Shown: in pieces, positions 34,010-45,662 of the stretch
Layout of the letters: each line of letters opens with the position of its first letter
Position numbering within the stretch: the stretch's first letter is position 1
Assembly (NCBI RefSeq): GCF_016808335.1
Contig: NC_053137.1
Coordinates: 9,598,506-9,662,505, forward strand
Length of the DNA: 64,000 bases
Direction of reading: 5' to 3'
DNA from: Panicum virgatum
Lineage: Eukaryota; Streptophyta; Magnoliopsida; Poales; Poaceae
Notes under the pieces: generated by a model
What the model saw: only the letters and a program-made list of their open reading frames with translations
What the model was told of the DNA's origin: nothing
The model's database searches: none
Translations under genes and position numbers: made by a program

Positions 34010-37000
34010 ATGGACCGACAATGGATGTACGGCGACCGGTGCACCATGGCGTGGATTAATGGTCTAAAGTCTTTTCTCGATGCAGCGGAGGCCCACAAGT
34101 CATCGAAAGGTTTCATGTATTGTCCATGCCGCCTTTGCCAAAATAAAAAGGAATACTCTAAGAGAAGCACTCTACACGCCCACATTTATGAAAAGGGTTT
34201 CATGGATAACTATACTCTTTGGACCAAGCATGGTGAATCTAGAGTTGTGATGCAAGTCGGTGAAGGAGATGATGATGATAATATTGCAGACTGAGCTCAC
34301 TTATATGAAGCAGGAGCCTTTGAAGATGAACCCATGGACGATGCTAAAGAAATGGACGAGGCTGGAGAAAATACAGCAGAAGACCAACCACCTGATGAAT
34401 TAGGTCAGGTTCTAGTGGATTCACAAAGAGACAGCAAAACTTTGAAGGAGTCAAAGAAGCTTGAGAAGATATTGGAGGATCACAAAAACTTGTTGTATTC
34501 AAATTGCAAGCTAGGACTAAAAAAGTTGGGTACGACACTTGAAATGCTGCAGTGGAAGGCAGCTAATGGTGTCATCGATAAGGGATTTGAAGAGCTATTA
34601 GGAATCGTAAAGAACATGCTTCCAGTGGGGAATGATCTGCCCTCTACAACATACGAAGAAAAGAAGGTTGTTTGCCCTCTTGGATTGGAGGTTTAGAAAA
34701 TTCACGCGTGTCCTAACGACTGTATTCTCTATCGTGATGAATATGAGAAACTGGATGCTTGTCCTGTCTATGATGCGAAACGGTACAAGATCAGGCAAAA
34801 TGATCCTGGTGATGTCGACGGGGAGCCCGTTAAGAAAAAAGTTCACACAAAGGTGATGTGGTATTTCCCAATAATACTATGTTTGAAGCTTCTTTTCAGA
34901 AACAAGGACCATGCTAAGTTGATGCGGCGGCATAAAGAAGAGCGTAAGCAAGATCAGATGCTGAGACACCCCGCTGATGGGTCCCAGTGGAGAAATGTGG
35001 ATAGAGAATTTCCAGATTTTGATATGGACCCAAGGAACATAAGGTTTGATTTAAGTACGGATGGAATGAATCCTTTCGGCGAATGGGGCAGCAGTCATAG
35101 TACATGGCCTATGACCCTATGTATGTTTAACCTTCTTTCTTGGCTATGCATGAAGCGAAAGTACATGATGATGCCGGTGCTTATTCAAGGCCCGAAACAA
35201 CCTGGCAATGACATTGACGTGTATCTAAGGCCGCTGATTGATGAACTTTTACTGTTGTGGAAGAATGAAGGTGTACGTGTGTGGGATGAGTATAAACAGG
35301 GGAATTTTGACCTCCGAGCATTGCTTTTCGTAACCATCAATGATTGTCCAGCACTTAGTAATCTCTCCGGTCAGTCAAATAAGGGGTACCAGGCGTGCAC
35401 CCATTGCCTTGATGAAACTGATAGCTTTTATTTGAAAAATTATCGGAAGGTCGTATATATGGGTCATCGTCAATTCCTGCCCCTAAACCACCCCTTAAGA
35501 AAGAAAGGGGAGCATTTCAAAGGGGAACCAAAACGTGTTTTCTCGATGATAAAGGATGTTCATGTAGTGTTTGGAAAAGGCCCGGGCAGCCAATAAGTTC
35601 CGAATGATGAAAGCGGACGTGCTCCAATGTGGAAGAAGAAGTCAATATTGTGGGAGCTACCTTACTGGGAAGTCCTGGAGGTACGCAATATAATTGATGT
35701 GATGCACTTGACAAAGAATCTTTGCGTGAACCTGCTAGGTTTCCTGGGTACGTATGGGCAGGCAAAAGATACCTTAGAAGCAAGACGTGATCTAAAAGAA
35801 ATAAAATAATGAGAAGACTTGCATCCTGAAAAGAGAGAGAAAGGACAACACTACTTGCGCCCTGCTAGTTACACTCTCAGCAAAGAGGAGAAGGAAAGTT
35901 TGTTTGATTGGTTGAACAGTATGAAGGTACCGTATGGGTACTCCTCGAATATGCAAGGAAGAATAAATATGAGAGAGAAAAAGTTCACAAACTTAAAGTC
36001 TCATGACTACCACGTCCTAATGACGCAATTGCTTCCGGTTGCGCTAAGGGGTATTCTACCAGAGAATGTCAGATTGATGATTGTTAAGCTATGTGCCTTC
36101 CTCAATGAAATTTTGCAAAAGGCTATCGATCCAAATAAGCTCACAAAGCTACAAAATGACGTGATCCAATGTCTTGTTAGCTTTGAGATGGTGTTTCCAC
36201 CTTCGTTCTTTAATATTATGACACATCTCCTGGTTCATATTGTGAAAGAGATAAACATTTTAGGTCCTGTATTTCTACACAATATGTTCTCTTTCGAGAG
36301 GTACATGGCAGTCCTAAAGAAATACGTCCGCAACCGGTCTCGCCCAGAGGGATGTATCGCAAAGGGCTATGGAACAGAGGAGGTCATTGAGTTTTGTGTT
36401 GACTTTATTGATGATCTAAGTCCAATTGGGGTTCCCATGTCATGGCATGAGGGGAGACTGAAGGGAAAGGGCACACTAGGGAAGAAATCTAATATGCAAA
36501 TCCCCGAAAGTGAAATCCGGAAAGCAAACTTCACCGTTTTATAGAATTCAACTCTCATAGCTCCACATATGGACGAGCAGATGAATATTGTACATTCCAA
36601 AAACCCACGGAAGTCTGAGGCCTGGATTACACGTCATCACATAGATAGCTTTGCTGTTTGCTCAGACGAAAACTCATTGGTGACAGAACAATTGATGAAC
36701 TTTCAATGGCTGGCTAGGGGGCCATCGATCATAGTAATGCAATACCAAGGGTACGAGATAAATGGATATACATTTTACACAAGAGCCCAAGACGAAAAGA
36801 GCACCAACCAAAATAGTGATGTGCGTATAAATGCAATAGGCAATGATGGGAATAAAGACAGCTACTTTGGTGTCATTGAGGAGATATGAGAGCTTGACTA
36901 TGGGCCTTTGAAGATTCTTTTGTTTCGGTATTAATGGGTGAACCGAGCACGAGGCGGCGTAACAACAGACCAGTACGGGATAACGATAGTGGACTTCAAA

Positions 37001-37303
37001 AAAATTGGATATAAAGACGAACCATTCGTCCTCGCCAAGGATCTCGCGCAGGTGTTCTATGTGAAGGACATGTCTAGCAAACCTAAGAAAAATCAAGGCA
37101 AATCCGACGACGAGCCAAAACGCCACATAGTTCTTTCAGAAAAAGAAAAATTATTGGAGTTGAAGACATTTCGGATAAGTCAGAAGACTTTGTTCAGTTT
37201 GATGACCATCCTCCATTCTCTGTCGATGTTGACACCAGCATCCTGTTATCCAAAGAGGACGCTCCTTACTTACGTCGCGATCACGATCAAGGCACTTTTG
37301 TAA
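34010..37303 (+). pseudogene. CACTA TNP2-type transposase (TNPD-like), full of nonsense codons
   Basis: The N-terminal transposase-associated domain is clear (MDRQWMYGDR, FMYCPCRLCQN, GFMDNYTLWTKHGE). It is followed by ACPNDCILYRDEY and the TNP2 catalytic region (34850-35800) with FDLSTDGMNPFG, YQACTHCLDE and LPYWEVLEVRNIIDVMH. A DUF4218-like part spans 35820-36440 (HDYHVLMTQLLPVALRG, MFSFERYMAVLKKYVRN) and a DUF4216-like part about 36700-37290. All of these lie in one reading frame, interrupted only by stops (34292, 34694, 35594, 35807, 35810, 36542, 36887 and 36932), until a single frame change in an A-rich run near 37150. Confidence 0.88.
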
Positions 37304-37319
37304 AAAGAAAGGTTATCAA

Positions 37320-37930
37320 TGTTCTATTAAATAATGATGTGTAATCATTATGTTGTACTTTAATGTTCATGTGATCAAATAATTTATGTAATATATTTGC
37401 AAGGGTAAACTCACAAATGTTAGTATTTTTAATGAATTCATTTTATATAAACTAATTATATGTAATCGTTTTCGACTAAAGATGACGAAATTAAGTACGT
37501 AAATGTATATTCAAATTAACAAAATGATACAAATTACAATAATTTTAATAAAATTATTTAAGTTACTATGGAACACATTTCAAATTAATTTTTGACTCAG
37601 CATGACGAGTTCGGAGCATAAACCTATATTCAATTTGATGCAGTGATGCAAAATACAAAACTATTAACCTTTTTATGATCAGAACCCTAAATATTTGCAA
37701 TTTAATCCATATATAAAATAATTTATGCACAAAACAAATTTGAAACACAAAATAAGAAAAATTGGAAACAGTATGACAAATTAAGTACATTACATATACT
37801 AGAACTAAAAAAGTGGCTACAAAAATATAATTTTGCATGGGCAAAATAATGTATATACATAATTTTTAGTGATTAAGTTAAGTTAGTACACATTAATATC
37901 ATATAGGACATGAAAAAACAAAAAATGGAT
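37320..37930. other. AT-rich spacer inside the CACTA
   Basis: Very AT-rich, downstream of the transposase pseudogene. The minus-strand frame at 37566-37844 is hydrophobic and low in complexity and looks spurious. No feature is supported. Confidence 0.4.
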
Positions 37931-37934
37931 TTAG

Positions 37935-38096
37935 GATATTTAGTACCGGGCCATGTAAACGCCCGGTACTAAACTGCCTCAACGAAATTTACACGCCAAT
38001 TGTGGCTGTTTAGTACCGGGCCCCGGTACTAAACATGCCAGTTTAGTACCGGGCACAGCCTCCGACCGGTACTAAACTGGCAGATCATATATATAA
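37935..38096 (+). repeat. Internal CACTA repeat cluster with TATA box (second gene promoter)
   Basis: Palindromic units ttagtaccgggc...gcccggtactaaac repeat at 37940-38075, related to the terminal arrays but with a cccgg core. A TATATATAA at 38088-38096 follows immediately. Layout (motif array, TATA, then a leader) matches the left end, so this is probably the promoter of the TNPA/Ulp1-type gene. Confidence 0.65.
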
Positions 38097-38099
38097 CAA

Positions 38100-38545
38100 A
38101 GCTGCAAAGGACCTAGCGCCGATCCGCAATCCACCCCCGCCCCCTCGCTCACTCGATCTCATTGTCGTCAACGGCCGCCTCCGCCACCTCTGCGCCTCGC
38201 CGACATCCCGCCTCCAGCCCCGGCTCCTCCGCGCCTCGCCGACGTCCTCCACGCCGCGCGGCCTCGGTGGCGCCTCTCCTCTCCCGCCCCCGCCCGGCCC
38301 CTTTGCGTGCCGCCGCTACGCACGCCGCCGCCGCCGCCGCCTGGGCTCCGCCACGCGTGTCTCCGGCCCGGACCTCACCACCGCCTGGCCGCCGCTCCGT
38401 CGCCTCGCCTCCGCGTCGCCGCCGAAGCCTGACGCCGCCGCCGAAGCCCGCCCGACGCCGCGCTGCCCTGCCCTGCTCACCGCCACACGCCACCGCCGCC
38501 ACCGCCGGTACGCAGCGCGGCCTCGAGGGCTCCGCCACCTCAGTA
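38100..38545 (+). other. GC-rich leader of the second CACTA gene
   Basis: CCG/GCC-rich stretch giving Pro/Arg/Ala frames on both strands at the same place, most likely untranslated leader or degenerate first exon. It ends in a poly-T/AT stretch that looks like intron. Confidence 0.35.
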
Positions 38546-38559
38546 TTTTTTTATATATT

Positions 38560-39330
38560 TTTAAGGTTTTTAGTTTATATAGTTATATATAGGAGTTGTA
38601 GAAAATTCGAGAAATGGTACAAAAAAATAGAAAATTGGTAGAATAAACTAGAAAAATTGTAGAATAAAATAGAAAAATGGTAGAAAAAATATAAAAATGG
38701 AAGAAAATTGTAGAAATGGTAGAATAAAATAGAAAAATGGTAGAATAAAATAGAAAAATGGTAGAAAATTGTAGAAATTGTAGAATTAATTAGAAAAACT
38801 GGTAGATTAAACTAGAAAAATGTTCAAATAGTTTAGTTGTTTTATTGTAATAAATTATGTGTTGTTTTATTGTATTATTGGTTAATACTCTTTGTAAATT
38901 ATTGTATTATCGGTACGCCGCGCCGGCCACGCCCGCGCCCGCGCAATTAAGCAGAAGTCAGCCCTGACGTCAGTTTTTCTTGTTTTTTAATTCTTTTTTA
39001 TATTATTAGATAGTTATATATAGGAGTTGTACAAAATTATTGAAATGCTAGAGTAAATTAGAAAAGTGGTAGAATAAAATAGAAAAATGGTAGAAAATTG
39101 TAGAAATTGTAGAATTAGTTAGAAAAATTGGTAGAATAAACTAGAAAAATGGTAGAATAATTTAGTTGTTTTATTGTAATAAATTATGTGTTGTTTTATT
39201 GTATTATTGGTTAATACTGTTTGTAAATTATTGTATTATCGTCTTGTTTTTTAATTCTTTTTTATATTATTAGATAGTTATATATAGGAGTTGTACAAAA
39301 TTGTAGAAAAATGTAAGATATTGTAAACTT
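38560..39330 (+). repeat. Imperfect tandem repeats (gtagaataaaatagaaaaatg) and a ~260-bp direct duplication
   Basis: Short units of about 20-22 bp based on gtagaataaaatagaaaaatg recur at 38620-38820 and 39055-39160. A larger block containing ttgttttattgtaataaatt and ttgttttttaattctttttt is duplicated (about 38835-39045 versus 39165-39300). It lies in the apparent first intron of the TNPA-type gene. Confidence 0.75.
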
Positions 39331-39749
39331 CATGCATGTATTATATGTATCTTGATATTTATTGTAACAAATGTTGTATTTTATGATGTAAATTATGTGC
39401 TGTAGAACTTCATTTATTTAACTTGTAATTTGTTATATACGATGTTAAGCTGTATAACTTGTATAACATTGCATACCTATGCAACTGTTATTTCACGTAG
39501 ACATCAAAATGGAACCTATTCGGCGTGAGGACGATGATTCATTCCTTCAAGACATAATTTTTGAAAGTGGAGAAGATGCCGAGTATGATGGCAGCCAGTA
39601 TTTGAATGATATTGGTGAAGGTGATGCTGACCAGTCAGAGCAAATGACTGCGCAAGACGATAGAGCCGAAGTTAGTATATATTGAAATTCGTACATACAT
39701 ATATATGTACAACTTCATGATGAGTTATGTTACTACAATTGTTCAACAT

Positions 39750-41435
39750 TGTAAGGATCGATGGACCAAGAGGGGGGGTGAATTGGGCCTTTTTCAAATT
39801 CTAAAACAAAGTAAAGCAACCTTATCCTATGCAATGCTAGTAGGGCACCAATTCACCAACCGGATAACTAAGCTACTAACACAAGCTAAGAGAGCTAAAA
39901 CAAAGTAAAGCCTAGCAAGGTAGAGCTAAGTTATGATCTCTAAGTCAAGCACATGAGTAAATTGCATGAAAGAAAATGCTTGAATAAAAGGAATGGACAA
40001 GAGACAACCGGATTTTTTCCCGTGGTATCGATGTGTTGGCACACACCCCTAATCCACGTTGTGACACTCACAAAGAGTATTGTCACCTCCCAAGTCACCG
40101 AGACTTGGGCGCTCACTAAGAGTCTCCGTTCACCATCCCGGCGTGGTGGAGCTCAAGCCACGTACAATCTTCTTCTCCGGGCTCCCACAATCCTTGGCAA
40201 GCTCCGCGAGAAACACCTCGATCACCAAGATCGCCTAGGTGATGCCAATCACCAAGAGTAACAAGCTAAGGCCTTCACTTGAGCAAGAACCGATCACCAA
40301 GAACGGATGCACACTAGCTTCTCTCTACTCAAGTCCTTAATCTTGCTTCTTGATTGATTGAATGCACAAGTATGTGAATGATGAAGCTCAATGGTGGCTC
40401 TTGACTATGGTATGAGTGTTTGGATGTTGCCTGGTGTCAAGAGTGGGCGAAATGACCCATTGGAGGGGTATATATAGGCAGCTCACACAAATAGAGCCGT
40501 TGGAGAAAAGCTGCCAGAAAACTGCGTAGCGCCGGTTAATCCGACGTACCCCCCATTGTCATCGTCGGTTTAACCGGTGAATGTAAACTGCCTCTTCTGA
40601 AAACTAGCCGTTACAACTGGGGCAGATTAACCGACGTAGCATCGGTTTAACCGGTGAGTGTAGTTGTCCACTGAACCACTGAAAAATCAAGTCTCTGGAC
40701 AACTGCACCGACGTTAACTCAAACCTATCGTCGGTTTAACCGGTGAGTACAACTTTTAAATTCCTCTGAAAAACCATCTCACTGGTCAATTGCACCGACG
40801 TCTTGATTCAAACAGCGTCGGTTAATCCGGTGAATAGAACTTGAATTTCCCTGGAAAAACCAACTCTGGACCAATGCACCGACGTTAACTTCAAACACGT
40901 CGGTTTAACCGGTGTATTGAATTTGTCCAGACTCTGCTGACTTCGTTTAACCGACGTATAGAAAATTGAGAGCGTCGGTTAAACCGGTGTATAGACTTTT
41001 TCTGATTTTGTCTTTTCTGATTTGAGTCTTGAATGAAATCCAAATATTCTTGAGATATAGTTTGAGAACCACTTATTTGAACTTCTAGAAACCTGAGTGA
41101 CCATAGTGTGCATCCATTTTCAAATGACCATGTCCATGCTCAAGTTACTTAGCCTTAACCCCTCTTAATAGTGCGATCACTACAAAACTATAAAACCTAT
41201 ACTAACCTAAGTGTCCTTCTCAACCTTATGACACTTAGGACTAGAAAGATCCTTAGTCTTGACATAAAATTTAGTTGAATACCGAGATCGCCTTTTTGAA
41301 TAATGAAATTGAGGGGCCTCTTTTGACATATGACCAAATGAGCGATAATGATCTATTAAGCTGCACAAACTCATTAGTCACAATAATGGTTGTCATTAAT
41401 CACCGAAACATACCTTGAGGGCCTAGATGCTTACA
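39750..41435 (-). repeat. 3' LTR of the Sirevirus element
   Basis: The minus strand starts TGTAAGCATCTAGGCCCTCA and ends GATCCTTACA. It contains multiple palindromic words around cgtcggtttaaccggtg (40560-40990), and short meaningless frames. Confidence 0.92.
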
Positions 41436-41452
41436 ATCTCCCCCTTTTTGGT
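41436..41452 (-). promoter_or_regulatory. Polypurine tract
   Basis: The minus strand reads CCAAAAAGGGGGAGAT directly before the 3' LTR. It primes plus-strand DNA synthesis in LTR elements. Confidence 0.85.
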
Positions 41453-41750
41453 GATTGATGACAACACAAACATAAATAACGAGAGAGCGAGAAAGATAAA
41501 GCAGGATAAACACAAGCGAACTCGAAAAGAAGGACCAAAGAGCTCAACGGCTCAAACGAAATTCATAGATATGTCTCAAAGCACGGCATACTCAAGCGAC
41601 AAATGTACATATCCATGAACTAACACCAAATGTGATACAAATAATCAAAGTCCTGATAACTACGAGCTCTCTCTAGCTCTACCCTCCCCCTAACTCTGGT
41701 GCTCCCCCTAACACCTCTCCCCCTTTGGCATCAAAGCACCAAAAGGCGAG

Positions 41751-44111
41751 CTACGGGTCGTGCTGTCGTGGTACGGCGACGAAGCGGTCCGGGTCGTCGT
41801 CGTCGGACGGAGAGCTCTCACCCTCGGTGACAGACGGAAGCTGCTGGTCTGGGTCTGAGCTCACTGGGGGGGTGACTGTCGTGGAGGCTCTCGTGCTGGC
41901 ACTGCCTGGTAGAGGATCCGTAGAAGTCGTAACCGGGTCAGCAGAACAAGTATCAACATCTGAAGAGGTGACTGCTGAGGCTGCCGGCTGCGTCGACTGT
42001 GGAAGCAGGGACTCCTCTACTGCTCCTCCCCCTGAAGGTGCTGCCTGAAGTGAGGAAGGGAGTGCGACCGACTGAACCGCTGGCGGTGAGTCCTGAAAGA
42101 GTGTGGTCGCCGGCAGCGGTGAAAAGAGTGGACGACCGGCAGACCCAAAGAGTGCTGACATCGTGAACATGGTCTCCGGTGTCGCTGAGGTAGCTGGAGC
42201 TGCAGTAGGAGCTGGAGGAGGAGGTGCTGGTGTGACGGCAAGCTGAGGTGCTCCAACACCCTGAAGGCCTGGCTGTCCTGGCTGCTGCGGGGCGAGTCCG
42301 GTGTGAGAGTAAAGCTGTGAGATCATCCCGAACATCGCCATCATCCCCTGCTGCATCTGCTGAAACTGAGCGTCTGTCCTCTGTGAAACTCTGTCGATAA
42401 GCCCGACAAAACGCTCCTCGGTCGCAGCCCGCTCTCGGGCGGCCTCTCTCTGTATAGCAGCAATCTGGGCCTCATGGGCTCTCCTGGCCTCCTCCTGAGC
42501 AAGCCTGTCCTCTCTCTGCTGAGTCACGAGCTGCTGTAGCAGTGAAGTGAGCTCGGACGGCTGAGTCACCTGAGACTCAGAGACTGTAGCAGCTGCTGAA
42601 GTCGGAGGTGCTGGCTATCCTGAACCTCCTGCCTCGTGATCGTGACTGGCTGGGGCAGCTGAAGGAAAGTACTCAACGTCGTCGGAGGAGTCTGACTCAA
42701 GCTCAGACCAGTGAATCTCATTATCTCCCCCGGGAAGCTGTGCCTCTGCTGCTAGGAGTGCCTCATCCTCCTCTGCCACTCGTGCCTGAACCTCCGGTGA
42801 CAGTCGAGCCATTGCTGCTCTATCTGCGTGTCTGCCCCTCCTCCTGTCCTGTGGAGCTGTGGGTCGGTAGACAGGGAACCTGGGAGCCTCGTCGTGACGG
42901 TAAGGGGCACTGATGGGTGACTCTGCTGGCACTATCATAGAGCATATGTAACTGATCCAGTGCGCATAGGGAAACTGTCGCACCACACCCATCCCATCAG
43001 TGATCACATCCTCGATCTCAGCCAAAATAAAGTCAACTATATCAAATGGCTCGTGAGTGAGGATGTGTAGGAGCAAGAGCTGCTGCAAACCTGTGAACCC
43101 CTCTGGGTAGCCACTCCTCGGTAGCAAAGTCCTCCGGAGTGCCATGTGTACTGCGTAAGCCTCTGGGGTCAGCAAGCTCGGCACTCTGGCGTAAGAGGCT
43201 GGGAACGGCTGGCGGAAGCACTGAGTGATCGCCTCGTGAGAAGGAGCAATCCCGCCAACCATCGCCCTGCGGGGTGGATCTGAGTCCCCGTAAACCCTCT
43301 CGTGCAGCGAGACGTCGACCAGGTCAACTCCAAGAATACCAGCAATGGTCGCCCTCGACAAACCAAAGTCCTGCCCTCCAAACATGAAGTGTACGGCTCT
43401 GCGCTCGGGGGCTATCCAAGCTGTAGCGTAGAACACTCTGACCCAGTCCTCGATATAACGGTTCTGCTCCATCTCTAGCAGTCTGGGCAGACCTCTGAAG
43501 TGAGCAAAGTGTGCTCTCACATCTGCTCCCCCTGCGGCTGTCCTCAGTGAGACCCAGTCAAGAATCCTGTGCTGAAAGATCCGGTGGCCCCGCCTCTGGT
43601 AGGTCTCGTAGAAACTGGCCTGTAGCAAAGTCCAGAACCTCCTGTCGACTCTGCTGTCTCGGGTCACCGGGAACCAGACCTCCTCGTCAACACTCCACCT
43701 GAGCCTCTTGACCTTGGCCGCATTGGCTCGGGTCAAGTTCTGGAGCAGCACACTTGGCTCCAGACGCACAACAGTGTCCATACGGAACACTGCGCGCTCG
43801 GCCTCTAGGGCCTCGGCTCTACGAGCTGCTGCTGCTGCAGCTGTGGACCTGCGAGGCTCCTGTGGCTGGTGACCTCCTCGCGTCCTCGGTCCAGTGCGAC
43901 GCTCGGTCGCTGGTGAAGTCTCTGCTGCTGGGGATGTCTGCCGAGTGCGGCCAGACCGTCGTAGAGTCGGTGACTCCTGTGTGCTCTGCCCCTGAGACTG
44001 CTCGGACTGCTCTGCCTCTGAATCTGAATCTGCAGCTGTATCTGACTGATCTGACTCTGCTGCTGCTGCCGTCGCGGCTCTGGTGGCCCTGGCACCTCTG
44101 ACTCTACCCAT

Positions 44112-44142
<31 letters not shown>

Positions 44143-44303
44143 GGGTCCTCCCTGATCTGGAACGGACGAGCGCGGCCTGATGCCTGCTCCTCGGCGGCCT
44201 TGGCCACCATCTCGGCCCTCTCGGCCTCCTTCTCTGCACGAGTCCGCTTGCGAGCGGGCTTCTCGACCACGATCTCCTTTCCCTTTCTCTTCTCGCGACC
44301 CAT
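41751..44303 (-). pseudogene. Extra ORF of the Sirevirus (putative plant transposon protein domain), one in-frame stop
   Basis: The frame opens at 44303 with a basic N-terminus (MGREKRKGKE), then an RG-rich and acidic-serine low-complexity region. A globular region (about residues 180-470; WVRVFYATAWIAPE, LSRATIAGILGVDL, LHILTHEPFDIVDFI) resembles the putative plant transposon protein domain found in retroelement extra ORFs. A TAG at 42617-42615 ends a 562-residue part; the same frame continues without another stop to 41751, with a Gln-rich coiled coil (LLQQLVTQQREDRLAQEEAR) and a Pro/Ser-rich tail. It occupies the position of the so-called env-like ORF of SIRE1-type elements, but I see no signal peptide or membrane segment, so an envelope role is not supported. 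Confidence 0.65.
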
Positions 44304-45662
44304 CTCGAACTAGCAAATTGTCGAGCACCTGGTGAGCGCTGATCGGGTGCAGCTGCGGCGTGGAACTGTGGCTGCGGCGTGGGGCTGCGGCTGCGGCGTG
44401 GTGCTGCGGCTGCGGCGTGGAAGGCGTGGAGCACGGAGGCGCGCGCGGCTGGCGTGATGGCGGCGGCGGCGGCTACGCGCGCAGGCGGCGGCGCAGAGTG
44501 TTTGCGCGGGCGGCGCAGGCGCGCACGGGCGGCGCTGGGCGAGCGCGAGGGCGCGGCGGCGGCGACTCGTCGTGCAGGCGAGCGGCGGCGAGTGGTGGCG
44601 GCGCGGAGGCGAGAGGCGGCACGAGAACGAGGTCGGCGGCGGCTGGAGTCGGGCGAAACAGAGAGGAATGTCCGCGGGCAAGACACATATATGACAGGTG
44701 GGCCCGTGTTTTTCTTTAACACCGGTTGATCCGACGCGTAGGGTTTGAACGCCGGTTGATTGCGTCGGTGTAGTTCACCCGAGACTTCTGCAGTTCTGTT
44801 TTTGAACGCCGGTTGAACCGATGATGCCAAAAGTGTCCTCGTCGGTTGATTGATCAAAACACCGGTTGATTGCTAGGTCTGATTTGCATTTACTATCACC
44901 GGTTGATCCGATGCTCTGACTTTTGTATACGCCGGTTGAACGCCTGAAACTTGACTGAGCTGAGACAAAACTTAGTAACGCCGGTTAAACCGATGATGAT
45001 GCTCCATTGAACGTCGGTTTAACCGGTGAACCCGAAAACCCTCTCTCAGCTCACTCTTCTATGCTAAGTCCAATTAACTTATAAGATTCAAATAAACTCA
45101 AGTTAATGGACTTGCATAGGCGACTTTACCCCTCAAAATAAATAGAATAGCACACTTGCTTAAATAAATTTCTTTTCAAACACAAGGAAAAGCCGCAAGA
45201 GAGACAAAGCGCCAAATAAAATGTATGAGCCATGTCATAGGAATATTGAAGATAGAAAACTTCAAACTCATCATGACATTGCTCACTAGGTAATAACGCA
45301 CCTAACACTTTGCTCTTTTCACTTTTCATGAATTAAGATCTTGTATATGAAAACAAGTCTCATTTTCATCAAGTGATCTCCTTTGTGACCCTTACGCATG
45401 CAATGATGATGCAAACTACAACCACATGCGAAAGTATAGTAAACATGAAGTGCACATCTATATGACAAGAAATGCATAACAAGAAATTAAGATCTACTTG
45501 TCAAGTTTGAACCCACGGGAAGCTTCTTCATGATGAGCCTTTCTACAAGCCTAGAGGAAAACAAGTGGACCACCACCTCTAGCTAAACCCTTGCTCATCA
45601 CTATCTTACCATGGTTAGACAAGTGTCCTATATGTATGCATTTTTCTATATGACATGGCAAC
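44304..45662 (-). other. Non-coding interval between Sirevirus pol and the extra ORF
   Basis: 44320-44690 is GC-rich with GCGGC repeats (spurious Ala/Arg frames on both strands). 44715-45030 is a cluster of accggttgat and gtcggtttaaccggtg words related to the LTR palindromes. 45030-45660 is AT-rich and unremarkable. It may hold a splice acceptor or internal promoter for the extra ORF. Confidence 0.5.

Noticed and set aside
39953..40261. 102-aa ORF repeated identically at 51310-51618
   Set aside because: Both copies lie in the two LTRs; the duplication reflects LTR identity, not a gene family.
41751..44303. Retroviral envelope gene
   Set aside because: The position fits env-like ORFs, but there is no signal peptide, cleavage site or membrane segment.
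44310..44857. Long frames in the GC-rich segment before the Sirevirus extra ORF
   Set aside because: GCGGC repeats open all frames; no conservation or motif.
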